From Limonium bicolor (lineage: Eukaryota > Streptophyta > Magnoliopsida > Caryophyllales > Plumbaginaceae), in assembly GCA_023374045.1 (NCBI GenBank), contig JAIOTZ010000134.1, positions 1 through 64,000 on the forward strand: DNA of 64,000 bases, in the 5' to 3' direction. Below, in pieces: positions 1-11,597 of the stretch; the first letter of the stretch is position 1; each line of letters begins with the position of its first letter. The position numbers were made by a program, and so were the translations under genes. Below the pieces are notes generated by a model that did not search any database, was not told the DNA's origin, and saw nothing but the letters and a program-made list of their open reading frames with translations.

Positions 1-2250
1 TAATGGTGTAGTATCAGTGATAGACGCTGAGTATGCCGGGCCTGGACCCTAATGGTCACTTGTCATTTTAACCACCTTATTATTAGGTCGGTTTTCATGC
101 TTTACCATTTTACAGTTATAGCAATACTGTAATAAACATGTATACTACACAATATTCATCCATCCAAATATTCATAGATATTCACCATCCATCCAATCAC
201 AAACCATTTAATAACACAATCCACAATTATATATCGAACGTATCGAAAATAACAATATAATGTACAATGTACATTCGCCGTAGCGTACAGTGCTCATATT
301 TAATTTACCTTAGCCTCTCGTAGGCTCCCTCCAACCATCAACACACAATAAAATAACCACAAGTATAACCAATGAAAAACAAAGCGAAACAACGAGAATA
401 ATAAACAAGTATTAAGTCTCTTCCATGGTATTGTTCGCCACTGTATAAGTCTAATTGTTTTAGTTGTTCAGTTATACCTAGTGACAATGTCTCGTTTAAA
501 ACGACATGTCTCTAGTTACCCATATATTATGGCGGGTCACCCACGGCAGTAGCCACTCCAACGGTAGAGTCTCCGACCAACGAGCCATTCTAGCTCACGG
601 GAAAATTTTCTTGATACTTACGGACCCGTACGCGGACATCCTGGTATCGTTTTTGTGATCACAGCGGCACCAAGAGCCACATCCTCTTGGCTTTACTTCC
701 ATTCCATTAATTAATTAATTATACCATCGCATCGCATTACCAAATTTTCTAACACAGCAGACTAAGGTCATTAGTCCAATCCGGAGTCTGTAAACTCGGG
801 ATCCAGTGCTAGATACAAGAGCGGCGTATAGAAAGACCAATGCTCCGTATAAAAGTCTCAGATAATATGTATATGTTATTATCATAGTGCTACAACGTTT
901 TACTTACGTTCCTTATATTTCATATAAGATAGCACCATAGCCGCTAGTTCGTTTTATATATATAGGTTCATATATACGAACCAATACTGTTAACTCAACA
1001 ACAGTAATGATAAGCAGAGCTATAAATATACAGTTCATGCATATTAATTATCACATTCAGACAAACAATCTTATCACAAATCACACACACAACATACAAG
1101 TTATATCAACCCAAATCCGAGCCCAAGGAGCAACCTTAGGACAACTCGGATCAAACCCCTTTACATACCGTTACCCTGATCGTATTACGGTGGAGTATGA
1201 ATCAGCAAGGTCCTATGCTCCGTGTAGTCCGCTAGCTTGTCAAGCGTCCTTGTCAGAAGTATAATCTAAACGGTATTAAAACTATAAGTCAGTCTCCATG
1301 ACTAACTACATCCGATATTTCCGAATTATAAGTAACCCCGACAGTTCACCCCTGTTTTCTACAGTTGTTTGTTACAGGTTTTTCTAAAACAGTCGGCTTT
1401 GTTACTTAAAACGCGTACGTCAAAACTATTTCAACGTTAAGTTTGATTCCTTATATTTCTTTTAATCTTATCCACATCTAGTTTAGGTACGTAACCTATA
1501 GTTGCATGTATACATGCATTCTTATATTATATTGCATTCTAAAATTCATAACTTATAGTCCGTAACTATATTTATTTTTTTTAAATAACCACCACCATTA
1601 AATCATATGGTTTCAACCAATAATATAATATATATCACCTTATATACATCATTCTGTGTATGTATATATTATTTTTACCAGTAGGTAATTCTCATGAGTT
1701 TCATAAACTCTTATATTTTATGTTACATTTTATCATCTTTTATTAGATGATTATTCCCATCAGTTGTATTATATTATACAACTTATATTAAGATTATTAT
1801 CCTAATATCATGTAACATTTTATGTTGTATAATTACAAACCTAAGGTTTATTCCATAAACACCTTAGTTTATAAATCCCATTTATTTATAGTTTGTCACA
1901 TATTTTTGTGAGTACCCTTCCTATAATTACTTCCATCTAAACCATATCATTGTCATAACATTTATGACATTGTAGACCATAGTCTAAAATCTCATTTTCC
2001 AATTCTTATTAATTCGGTATAGCCCTTGAATTTATTTAAATTCCCTTTTTGACCACATAACATCATGTAATGTTATACCAAAATACTAATACCATTTGAT
2101 ATGATATTTTTATTTCCTTTAACTTATAACCTATAGTTTTTATACAAAACTATTGTATATTGCCTCATAGGCATATATTAAACCTTATACTTTTCCTTAA
2201 ACCATAATTTCCTTTATTTACGAAATCACCCCTTTCTTTTTACCATGTTA
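1..2250 (-). mobile_element. Long-LTR fragment, Tekay-like family, reverse orientation
   Basis: This stretch is the reverse complement, with divergence, of part of the forward LTR at 39536-44221. Shared landmarks include the segment around 940-1020 (compare 43005-43075) and the segment around 530-700 (compare 43330-43500). It carries no coding capacity; the small frame at about 1007 is chance. The window starts inside the LTR, so its 3' terminus, primer site and interior lie off the left edge. The right edge is not a clean LTR terminus but dissolves into the tetranucleotide repeat. It is inferred to be an old, truncated copy. Confidence 0.7.
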
Positions 2251-2260
2251 TATATACCAT

Positions 2261-2520
2261 TTACATACATACATAATACATACATACATACATACATACA
2301 TACATACATACATACATACATACATACATACATACTACATACATACATACATACATACATACATACAACATACATACACACATACAGACATACATACATA
2401 CATACATACATACATACATACATACATACATACATACATACATACATACATACATACATACATACATACATACATACATACATACATACATACATACATA
2501 CATACATACATACATACATA
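2261..2520. repeat. (TACA)n tetranucleotide microsatellite
   Basis: About 260 bp of TACA/CATA repeats with a few interruptions near 2275, 2335, 2367 and 2378. Because 4 is not a multiple of 3, every frame stays open and gives a tandem tetrapeptide on either strand; these frames are artefacts. It lies exactly at the border between the LTR fragment to the left and the LTR to the right. Confidence 0.97.
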
Positions 2521-4621
2521 GAGTGTTTATGGCATTCCTTAAATATTATTGTCATAGCTTGAGGAAGGAGAATTAGAAATAACATGCTTCTATTATTTAT
2601 TTATTTATTTGTTAGGGAAGGGACTTCTTAATTCTTTAATTTACTCTCTTCCTTTCTAAAACTTCTATTCACGTTATTTTTCTCCTTCCACTTCCCTGAT
2701 GTCTATTCACGACAGTTTCATCGCTCTCAAACCCTCATCCCTTTGCTCATCCTCTTCTTCAATTTCTTTCAATTGTAATCGCTGGAGGTCTATAGATGGA
2801 ATTGTGTTCGTCCGTCGGTCGTCAATCTGGTTGGATTGTAGATTGTTTCTCTTCTCCATTAAGGCTTCCTCTTCTCTTTTCTAATTCTGATTTTGTATTT
2901 AGGGAGCGGTTCAATTCGAGGGATTATCATTTGACTGGAGATTTGGGAAGGCGATTCGTAGAGTCCGCAGAGATGGCGTAGCGACGGATGTGAGGTAGGT
3001 GGTAGATGGATTCAGTTGTGTGTGTTCACCCATGGGGGTTTCGGTCAATGTTTCCGCATACGTTTATTTGACTCAGATTTGTGGTGATTTGGGTGATTTC
3101 TGATTTGCGTTTCTAATGCGTTAAAACCCCGTGGGTAGTGTTTTGATTTGCGTATTTTGGTTAAGTAAGTATTGCTTTGACAATGGTGAATCTACTTCTA
3201 TGGTTCCCTTCTGTTTTGTGAACTTTGAGTGCTTCTGATTTGAGAGTTCGGATTGTTTATTTGCCCTATGTTTGGTGATCGATCTCTGTCTGATTTGTTC
3301 TGGTTTTGACCTTCTAAAATTGTCATGGTTATGGTTTAAAGACTTTGGTTTCGTACTGCATTTTTGACATTGTTTTGAGGACTCTGTTCGCATCTGATTT
3401 CGTTCTGGAAATTGAACTTTTCGACACGTCCGAACTTGGAAGTTCGGACACGCTCTATTGCGTCTGGATTTTCTGAGAGTTTCACTGTGTCCGAACTTCC
3501 GTCCGAACTTGGAAGTTCGGATACACCCCGTTTTGCGCCCTCTGATTTTCTCTTCGACATGTGTCCGAACTTTGAAGCTCGGACACATGTTTGGACTTCC
3601 CACGAGTTGTTTTTCCGAAGGACGTCCGAACATCCGTCCGAACTTGGATGTTCGGACACCTTGAAATTTTCTGCAGATTTGAGTTCGACTTGCGTCCGAA
3701 CTTTGACGTCCGGACACAAGTTCGGACGACTCTCTGATTTGACCATAACTTCTTCGTCTGAGCTCCGTTTTGAGTGCCGTTCACGGCGTTGGATTCCTCT
3801 TTCCGAGTGCTATCTTTTTTCTTGTGTTTTGGCATGTGTTTAAGTGTTTCCTGATTTTGGGGTCTCTGATAAGCCTTTGATTCCTAATTTGCTCTGGAAA
3901 TGTGATCCAATCTTTGACTTCAGTTTTGCTTTGGTATTTACTAGTCGGGTTCGACTTCTGTTTTGCTAAGGCTTTCCGTTGGTAAGCTCCTTCTCTGATT
4001 CTGCTAAGCTTCTGATTTTGCTAAGCTTCTGATTCTGCTAAGCTTCTGATTGTGTTTAAGCTTCTGAGTTTCGTAAGCTTCTGATTTCGTCAAGCTTTCA
4101 GCTTCAGTTTACCTTCTGCTATTAAGTGTATGTTTTGACCACTGCTTAGCCTCTTCTGTTTTAGACTTCTGCCTATTTGAAAGTCTTCCGCTTTGACTCT
4201 GGTTTCGCTCTGGCTAAGCGCTTCTGTATTTGTATAAGTATGTATGTTCAGATTATGTTTTGAGCATGCTCAGCTGATGAAGTTTATCACCTGCTGAGCA
4301 ATAGTTTTGCTCACCCCTATCTCCGTCTGATTTGCAGGTTTTAGTTCGTGCTTGGAGATTCAGCTCTTACTTTTCGTTTTGGCATTTGAGTTTTGTATTT
4401 AGTTTGTTTGGCCTTAGGGCCCAGTTGTATTTAGATTATGCTTTGTAATTCAGTTTGGCTTCTGCCTGTGTATTGTAAAGACATTTTGTAATCGTTTATC
4501 TGGTATTATATGAGCATCAGTTTCTGTTTTGGGGTTTCGATAGTGTAGCCTTGCGTGTCTTAGGTAATAAGTGCGCGGTGTGTAACGGTCTCCCAACCAG
4601 GGTGGTTTTGGGGTCGTTACA
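2521..4621 (+). mobile_element. 5'-truncated LTR of the TGTTATGCC type, non-coding
   Basis: The sequence follows, with divergence, the LTRs at 32872-34863 and 37211-39199. Common features are a GAGGAAGGAG block near the start, a GTCCGAAC palindrome array, and an end reading GGGGTCGTTACA at 4610-4621. The TGTTATGCC start seen in the relatives is missing, so the 5' side is truncated at or near the microsatellite. No interior follows: the next bases belong to a different, reverse-oriented element. It is therefore a solo or recombined LTR. The small frames inside it arise from the palindromes. Confidence 0.75.
3428..3727 (+). repeat. Palindrome array in LTR, GTCCGAAC type, five units
   Basis: Five inverted-repeat units spaced about 65 bp apart, near 3428, 3490, 3562, 3625 and 3692. 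The core of the first is GTCCGAACTT-GG-AAGTTCGGAC, a near-perfect hairpin. Several units double the left or right arm. Its right end lies about 0.9 kb before the LTR 3' terminus, as in the related LTRs at 32872 and 37211. Confidence 0.85.
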
Positions 4622-4727
4622 GAGCACGCTTGCAACCTTGCGTGCTAAGCCACTCATGACTTAAGTGTGCTTGCAACCTTGCGTGCTAAGGTTGCTATCA
4701 TCAAAACAAAAGGAACTTGTCTTAACA
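4622..4727 (-). mobile_element. 5' stub of a reverse-oriented LTR
   Basis: On the minus strand the sequence beginning TGTTAAGACAAG at 4727 directly follows a purine tract, so it is the first ~105 bp of a 3' LTR. It is cut off at 4622, where the forward LTR of 2521-4621 ends. It contains two copies of a short CTTGCGTGCTAAG-type block. The class (Ty1/copia-like) is inferred from the common 'TCATCAAAAAGGGGGA' purine-tract context and is not certain. Confidence 0.55.
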
Positions 4728-4741
4728 ATTTCCCCCTTTTT
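4728..4741 (-). other. Polypurine tract
   Basis: On the minus strand this reads as a purine run (AAAAAGGGGGAAAT) directly ahead of the TGTTAAG LTR start at 4727. In LTR retrotransposons such a tract primes plus-strand synthesis. It fixes the orientation of the 4622-7065 remnant. Confidence 0.65.
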
Positions 4742-5830
4742 GATGATGACAACCTATATACTCATATGTACTTGGCAATCAAAAATTGAGAGATTCCCCC
4801 TAAGAAGGGTTCCCCCTGAGTTTATTAAGGGTTTTTAAGAATGAAATTTTTTTAACGAATGATAGCATAAGTGACAGCTTTTATGTTATACCATAGATAA
4901 AAGTTTCATTCAGATGATACATAATACAAGGACGATAGACATAGTCTCACAGGTACTCTCACATGTACATATACTTTTCTTTCCCCCTTTGCCATACAGC
5001 AAAATATGGAGCAACTACACGACGTAAGATGTTGTAAATGCCCTGACATTTCATAGATTACAAACTACAAAATATGATCAAGATAATCTAGATTGAGTGA
5101 CGTAGTTGGGTATCCCATTCATAATCCTCTGAGCAAGTAGGCTCATCCTCCGAAAAACCGGCTTTGATCCAAGAAGGTTTGGCTTTGGTTGCGGTGATCA
5201 AAGGTGATCAGCTGTGGTAGAAAGGTCAAACTCATCAGAATCTATGGAGAACTCCTTGCAATGTGGAGAACGTAAGATGTTGTAAGGGAGTCAGAGTCTG
5301 GTTGAACATAGCTTTAAGCGACGTATTTCTTTGGGTGTTTGGTGGTCATAAACTTGCGAATGATGAAGTGAATGGTTTGCTCATTCGAGCTGGATGAGCT
5401 TTGTGGGTATTGAGCCATTGCGTGAGATGATTGTGAGTGGTAAAAGGAGTATGCAAGTTTTATAGACACTTTGGATATGCTCAACGACTGATTGGTGAGT
5501 GGCATTTAATGAGGTGCTACGTCTTGTGGGCTATGTTTGTAGGCTTTTTAGGTGTCAAGGTCAGAGTATGGATTAGTGGAATGGACGGGACTAAATATCT
5601 AAGATCATTTGGTAATTTTTAATCAAGGAAGAAGCAGCCAAGATAATAAATTATTTCGTACCCATCATAAGCATTCAAGTAACAAAAATCAGTTGCATTT
5701 TCATTGATATCCAAAAGGTATTGTGAAACAGATAGTCAAAGGCAAAATAGAACATTTGATGGAAAAGAAAAATCTAGTCCTAACTCTAGCTCTCACGGTC
5801 TCACTCGAGTCTCTATGAGACAAGGAACAC
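4742..5830 (-). mobile_element. Non-coding 3' interior of the reverse-oriented remnant
   Basis: Roughly 1.1 kb between the stop of the ORF at 5831 and the purine tract. I see no conserved protein motif on either strand, and the short frames here do not resemble gag or pol. It is most simply the untranslated 3' part of the element's interior. Confidence 0.45.
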
Positions 5831-7065
5831 TCAGGCTATATGGGAATCTATAAAATCTATCGCTCCTTGAACCATGTGATGGACAGTTGGTTCGGTGGAG
5901 ACAGCCCGCACAGCGGTAAGAGTGACTCTTACACGCTGAAGAACGTCCCGAGTTAAAGTATCCAGACTGGTCCCCGACCTGTCGTGGACCGGTGAGAGAC
6001 TTCTCCTCCTTTTGATTCCTGAAGCTCTTGCCATCGGTCTAGGATCTGACCTTGCATCTTCGCTCTTCGTGGGCGTCTGGATAGCCACGAGCTTATCTCT
6101 CTTAGTCTTTATCCCCATTTTGGATAGCATCTCGGAGCAGATGCAGTCTTGAGCGGTGCACACGCACTCGTGGAACCTGTCGGTGTCCACTCCACTCTCT
6201 ATAAGTGCCGCGGTGACCACTCCCCCGTGCACCAGACCTTGGTTAACTTGACGACTCTCATCTAGAGTGAGGAGAATCATGGCAGGCAGATCAATTTTCT
6301 CCTTGGTCTTGAGTGCGAACAACAACCTTACATCCCGTGCATTGACAATGCGGGTGCACTGGTTCCTTGGGGTGATGTTGTGGGTGACTAAGTTGAAAAG
6401 GACTCTGTCGGTGATGGACATGTCCACGACATTGAAATTTTTCATCGTTGCTCCTTTGTTGAGCAAGTTTACCATCTTTCTTCCTTGGTGTCCTAAGTCA
6501 TGCCAAGTTGTATCCTTAGGGATGATCAGACCTCCTGGCTTTAGGTTGAAGGTTTTGCAAATCCACGACTTGGAGACAGTAACTTGAGCCGTTTGGACCA
6601 TTGAGTAGAGGTAGTCGTCATCTTCATCTCTTTGGAGTGGTCCAAGATATCTCATATGCTCCTTGAGCAACTCGGTGTAAACAGGGATAGGCTCCTAGAA
6701 GAAGTCTACACATCCTTGGAACTCCAACAGCTCGATGATCTCTCCTAGGTCCATCTTCTTCATCTACTATCCAACGTCTTTGGTAAGACAGGACATGAGT
6801 GGTCGTTGATGTTCTCGGCCTTGATCAATGGAGGCTCTAGTTCTTCGAGCCTTTCTAGACGCTTCAAGGGCTGTGGAGGTTGGGACTTGGCAGATGATTT
6901 TTCTACATGAGCAAGCTCCTCAACTTCCTTGGTGCTAGAGGAAGCGCCCATCTTTCTTTTACCCTTTGCTTTCTCCAAATGAGCACGCTCCTCGAGCGTG
7001 TAGATGATAGGTGATGACGATTCTATGTCGCTATCACCATTTTTATGTTGTCACTGAGGTGTTGG
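5831..7065 (-). pseudogene. Broken plant-transposon ORF (resembles the 'putative plant transposon protein' family)
   Basis: Two frames on the minus strand belong together. The upstream one (7065-6760) is open from the LTR junction at 7065 and encodes a charged, Lys/Glu-rich stretch. The downstream one begins at an ATG at 6763, hits a TAG at 6697-6695, and stays open to 5831 (about 280 residues beyond the stop). The downstream part has the pattern I associate with the family annotated in plants as 'putative plant transposon protein' (PF20167-like): a WHDLGHQG region, KNFNVVDMS and VTHNITPRNQCTRIVNARD, followed by a basic C-terminal tail. Biochemical role unknown. The gene is interrupted at its 5' side by LTR A. 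A nonsense codon plus a frame change near 6763 make it a pseudogene. Family call is moderate; the decay is directly visible. Confidence 0.55.
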
Positions 7066-8934
7066 TGTAACACCCCAACTAACAACAACACACTTAACAA
7101 CTAACTGCAGCGGAAAACATCCTTCATCACATTACTTAACTCGTTGGTGTTACACGCCGTTAACCACCCACGTGGCTAACAAGGCTATTACATATACATT
7201 GTATCGGTCTGATGGACTAGATTCCCGAGCAACTACACACTACTATCCCTTTCCATTAACAACAACCATTATACATATACATTCCAACTGTACCGAGTAT
7301 TTACAAACTAATGCCGATAACAATTTTGGTCTTACTACACCTACAATACATACTCAATTTAAATGGCTACCCATGTACAACCACTACCCCATCCTACTCT
7401 CGAACGGCTTCCAGCTCCTTGTACCTGAAATAGGAAAAAGAAGAAAGGGTGGCCCCCCAGGGGCTCAGCACCTTTGCTGGTATGGTAATCCCGCAGCCCG
7501 CATGCTACCGGGCCACGCACAACTAATTGTCGTCTTAGCATGCGGTTGATTATATTTTAACCATGCATTTAACCGTAAACACATAACACATTACATACAC
7601 ACAACAATAGGGCTCAACAAACAGACATCACATCTACACTTAATAAATCACTCATTGTGTTCTTTAACCCTAGAGTGTTTCTCCTCTAATGGAGCTACTT
7701 CCTTAATAGACGACACTTTCCCACTAATCGGGTCATCCTCAAATGCCTCTTATTATAAACTGGGATTCATATCCATGATCCACATACTCCACATTTTAAT
7801 CAACATATAACATCACATCACAATAATCATTGCAATACATCAATAACATATAACATAACGGGTACGGATCTCTTTAGGAACTGCCCCAAACATAATTAGT
7901 TCACTGGAGAGCCTAGAGAATGCTGTCAAACTCATGCTAAGCTCATTTACATAACTCGTTACCATCCTTTTAGACGAACGGATAACTTAACACAAAGATG
8001 GATCGGACATAGTTATCCGAACACACCGCACAAACACATGTTCCCCCTAGACCGATCATAAGTCAGAATAGCTAAGATTTGGAGTAAGCTAGTGGGAGAT
8101 CGTAATCCAAGAAGGAAAAACAACCATAACAGAGAGGAAGGTAAAGCAAGGATGGATACCCACTCCCAAACAACGCGCGACCGGAACGACCGGATTCCTC
8201 ACCCCCCATAATATATATATAAACATAGTTAAGGGCTCCACTGTGGAACCTATCACATCCATACACCATACAGTATTACAACTGGGTTAAACACACAAGG
8301 GAGGTCCATACATTCACACACAAACATCACACAATTAACTCACGCATAGCCGTGGTTAGAACGTCCCATGGTTCGGGTCGTTAAATCCGAATACCGATCT
8401 CTCATGTGATCCTAGACTCAGTTAGCTAAGGTTTAACACTTTCGAGGTTAAATGGTATCGAAACTAGACACGCCACATATATGAATTACTGTAAACTCAT
8501 TACATAATTTTATCTTATAACGTGGCAAACATTCAGAAAAACACATTGGCATACAAGCCGGTGTAATCCGGTAGGACGCAGGTTGCAAGAAAACCATACC
8601 TGTCACCGGGGTTTCACTCTAACGTGCCATCACATGTTCCTCGTAACATCTTTGAACAACTGATAACATTACATTTACTTTCATTAACACCGGGGTAACT
8701 TGTTTGTTTATAGTCTAATGCTCATGACTTACTCCCGTTAATTAGTTAGACAACTTCACATTTTTAACTCGTTTTACTTTTTTTTCATTTTAATACAACT
8801 TTTCACCCACTCAATTATCATTATAACTCACTTAACATGTCCTTAACAATCTCATAACATCATTACTTATCAATCCCCATCATTAGATATCATTTTCTAA
8901 CCTTAAACAAAGTTTTTGGTCAAAACAGTACCAT

Positions 8935-9256
8935 GTCCGAACTTGTGTCCGAGTTTCCAAAGTTCGGACTTTGGTTGAGACTCAATTGGGTGAAACCAGA
9001 CGTATGTCCGAACATGTGTCCGAGCTTTCAAAGTTCGGACATAGGTCGAGGAAAAATCAAAGGAAAAATTTTGAGTGTCCGAACATGTGTCCGAGCTTTC
9101 CAAAGTTCGGACACAGGTCGAGGAAAAACCAGAGAAAAGAGACGGGTGTGTCCGAACATCAAAGGCCGGACAGAAGTTCGCACACTAGTCGAAACTCAGA
9201 AAATTTAAACGCAACAGGGCATGTCCGAGCTTCCAAATTCGGACGGAAGTTCGGAC
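8935..9256 (-). repeat. Palindrome array in LTR A, GTCCGAAC type, five units
   Basis: Five units about 71 bp apart, near 8935, 9006, 9078, 9149 and 9221. Each pairs one or two GTCCGAAC/GTCCGAG arms with a GTTCGGAC arm. The array is about 1.9-2.2 kb from the LTR 3' terminus at 7066. The left flank (ACCTTAAACAA-GTTTTTGGTC) matches LTR B, whose array has a different palindrome. Confidence 0.88.
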
Positions 9257-11139
9257 GTGCCAGAAAACTCATCTTCTATATCCTTAAACACTTACTCATT
9301 TCTTGCCAAAATGCTCAACACTTATAATGTTTCCTCCCTCAGGTTTATAACATGTTTCTACACATTATTTAGCCCACCAAAACACTTTATGTCCGTCCTA
9401 GAATTTTCTTCACAAGTTCAAACATCTTTCTTATAACACCTTACTTCCTCATTGTTACCAACCTTTGTATAGATCCTTAACACAATCTCACCATGGCTTG
9501 AAGTATCCTTAACTCTCATTTGCATTCTAAATCCTCCAAGATAATGACAAGACACTTTAACACTTAAGAACACCTTAATTCACCTTCTTTCACCAATTTA
9601 AACCTTAATCATTCCTAGTTCAACCTAGGTCACCACACATCATTTAGACACTTAAAACTCCTTGTTCATTAACCAAATTTCGCCATAGCTTCTCTTGTAT
9701 CACCTAACACCAAAACACATAGTTGTTAACTTTAATACAACCCAAGAACACTCAATGTTTTAATTCACATCCTTATACACAACACATGGCTTTTCATCCT
9801 TTAAACATCAAAGACACAACTTTACAAGGAACACCCTTTACACATAACTAAACCTCAAACTACACTACATCAAATATAGTGCATGAACTTAAATTGCTTA
9901 GCACTTAGGCCCTTAAATAACATGGCTCTTAGGCCCTTAAATTGCATAAACCTTAAACACTGAATTTCCCACATATATATTGCCTTTGACCTGCAAATAC
10001 ACTCAACATCACATATGCCTTTTAATAGTTCTCTTGAGAACAATTCACTAGCTCATTTTGTCATTGGCTCCTTAGGCATATTATCAAGCAACTCAAAGCT
10101 CAATTTCCTAAGACACATAATTACATCAAGATAGGTTAGTTACCTCTTCTCTTCCCAAACTTCTTTCTTGTTTCCTTGGATTGAAGATTAGCAAGGAACT
10201 TGATCACTTGTCAACCTTCTATCCACCACACATATAAGGGTAATGAGCTTAAGAATTCATACTTAAACTCATATACAAACCCTAGTTTAACATAAGTGTT
10301 TTAATACACTAAAATGATATTTACCTTTGGAATTTGAGAGGGAAACTTGAATAAGTAGCAAGATAGGAATCCTCCTAGCCCTTTGGAGATTAAAATGGAG
10401 CTAAGGAAGAACAAGAGAAGACACCATTAATGGTGAATTTTTGGACATGTACAAATATGAGAGGAAACTTTGATTTGCTTTTATTTTCCTTACCTTGGAG
10501 CAAAGGAGAATTACAAGGCATGAAAATATGAGCTCAAGCTCCTTCAATGGTGAATCTCCATGGCACCGAAATGATGCTTTTGAAGATTTGAAAAGATAGA
10601 AGTGTAGAGCTTGCTCCAACTAAGACAAATATGGTCTTAGAATTTGATTTGGTATATGGAGCTAGAAGTTACAAGAAATGGAAGTTGGAGAATGGCTACT
10701 TGCTGTAGCAAAACCGATGGAACTTGAGAGAAGATGAAGAAATCGGTGGGAATTAAGGAAGAAAGAAGAAAGTGAGGTGAGAGGTCTACTTTTGAAGATA
10801 TTTATCATATAAAGGTAATTTCTTCTTTATACTTACTTTTCCTTCTTTTCTTTACTTATATTGTATATGGTGGTGAGTCACCACTTAGGAAACCGGCCCC
10901 CTTCCTATAATAGGGCATTTCATGACTTATGTTGACCATTTATTTAAGCTAAGTTGACTTAAGTCAAAACTAGCACTATTTGGGCACTATTCACTAACCA
11001 AGGCACATAATTGTGAAAATTTTGATTTCCCATTGATTTAGACCTCATAATGTGATACTAAGTAGTACACATGTTAATTGAAGAGTAATGATGGACATTT
11101 AGCCACTCAAAACCCATTTACAAGACATTTTTTCAACAA

Positions 11140-11165
11140 TGTGCTTTAAGACTCCTTAAAGCACA
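11140..11165 (-). repeat. Conserved LTR hairpin, 11-bp stem
   Basis: TGTGCTTTAAG and CTTAAAGCACA are perfectly inverted around a 4-base loop. The same hairpin occurs in LTRs B, C and D at similar places, and degenerately at 39814. In LTR A it lies about 430 bp inside the LTR 5' end (minus strand), presumably in U3. Confidence 0.9.
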
Positions 11166-11597
11166 TTTTGTGTTTTAACTTGTTTTCAAGCTTGGTTTTC
11201 TTTGGTAATTGGTTTAATATGTTCATTAACATGTAAATAAGGTATAGGTACCTTTAGGTCTTATACAAATTTATCCCAAGCTTAGAGCACATTTTTGCCC
11301 ATATTGACTTTAAGGTATTTATTTGTGTTTTGTTTGGTTTAATTGTCTACCAAGGTTTCCTAAGGACTTAATTAGCCTTATTAAATCATAATTGAATATT
11401 ATTAAATCTTGGTAGGCTCTTTGGGTCCTAACCATGTTCACTCCAAGCTTAGAGCATGTTTTTGCTCAAACTATATTTATGGTACTTTATTGTTTTACTA
11501 AGGTTTAAATCGTTCACTAACGTTTCTAAGGCACTTTTTAGCCTCAATATACCATAGTTTAATGTTTAAGCAACATATGAAGGTTTGGGGTATTTCA

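Larger units (their letters stand above)
7066..11597 (-). mobile_element. LTR A: 3' LTR of reverse-oriented non-autonomous element A
   Basis: On the plus strand it starts TGTAACACCCC (7066) and ends GGGGTATTTCA (11597). On the minus strand this is a TG..CA LTR of 4532 bp running TGAAATACCCC to GGGGTGTTACA. Directly beyond 11597 the plus strand shows the complement of a polypurine tract and of a GAGGACGAA motif, typical of the 3' interior end of Ty3/gypsy elements, so this is the 3' LTR. It contains a palindrome array at 8935-9256 and a conserved hairpin at 11140-11165. Small frames within it are non-coding. It interrupts the ORF at 5831-7065. Confidence 0.85.

Noticed and set aside
2226..2585. 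Open frames of 84-119 codons across the microsatellite
   Set aside because: They are a by-product of a 4-base repeat with no stop in any frame; the peptide is a simple tandem repeat on both strands.
3121..3843. Overlapping frames of 100-198 codons on both strands through the palindrome array
   Set aside because: Palindromes remove stops on both strands and produce repeated CPNFQVRT- and SELASD-like peptides; the same happens at 8933, 17128, 33720 and 37964. No codon-level conservation is visible.
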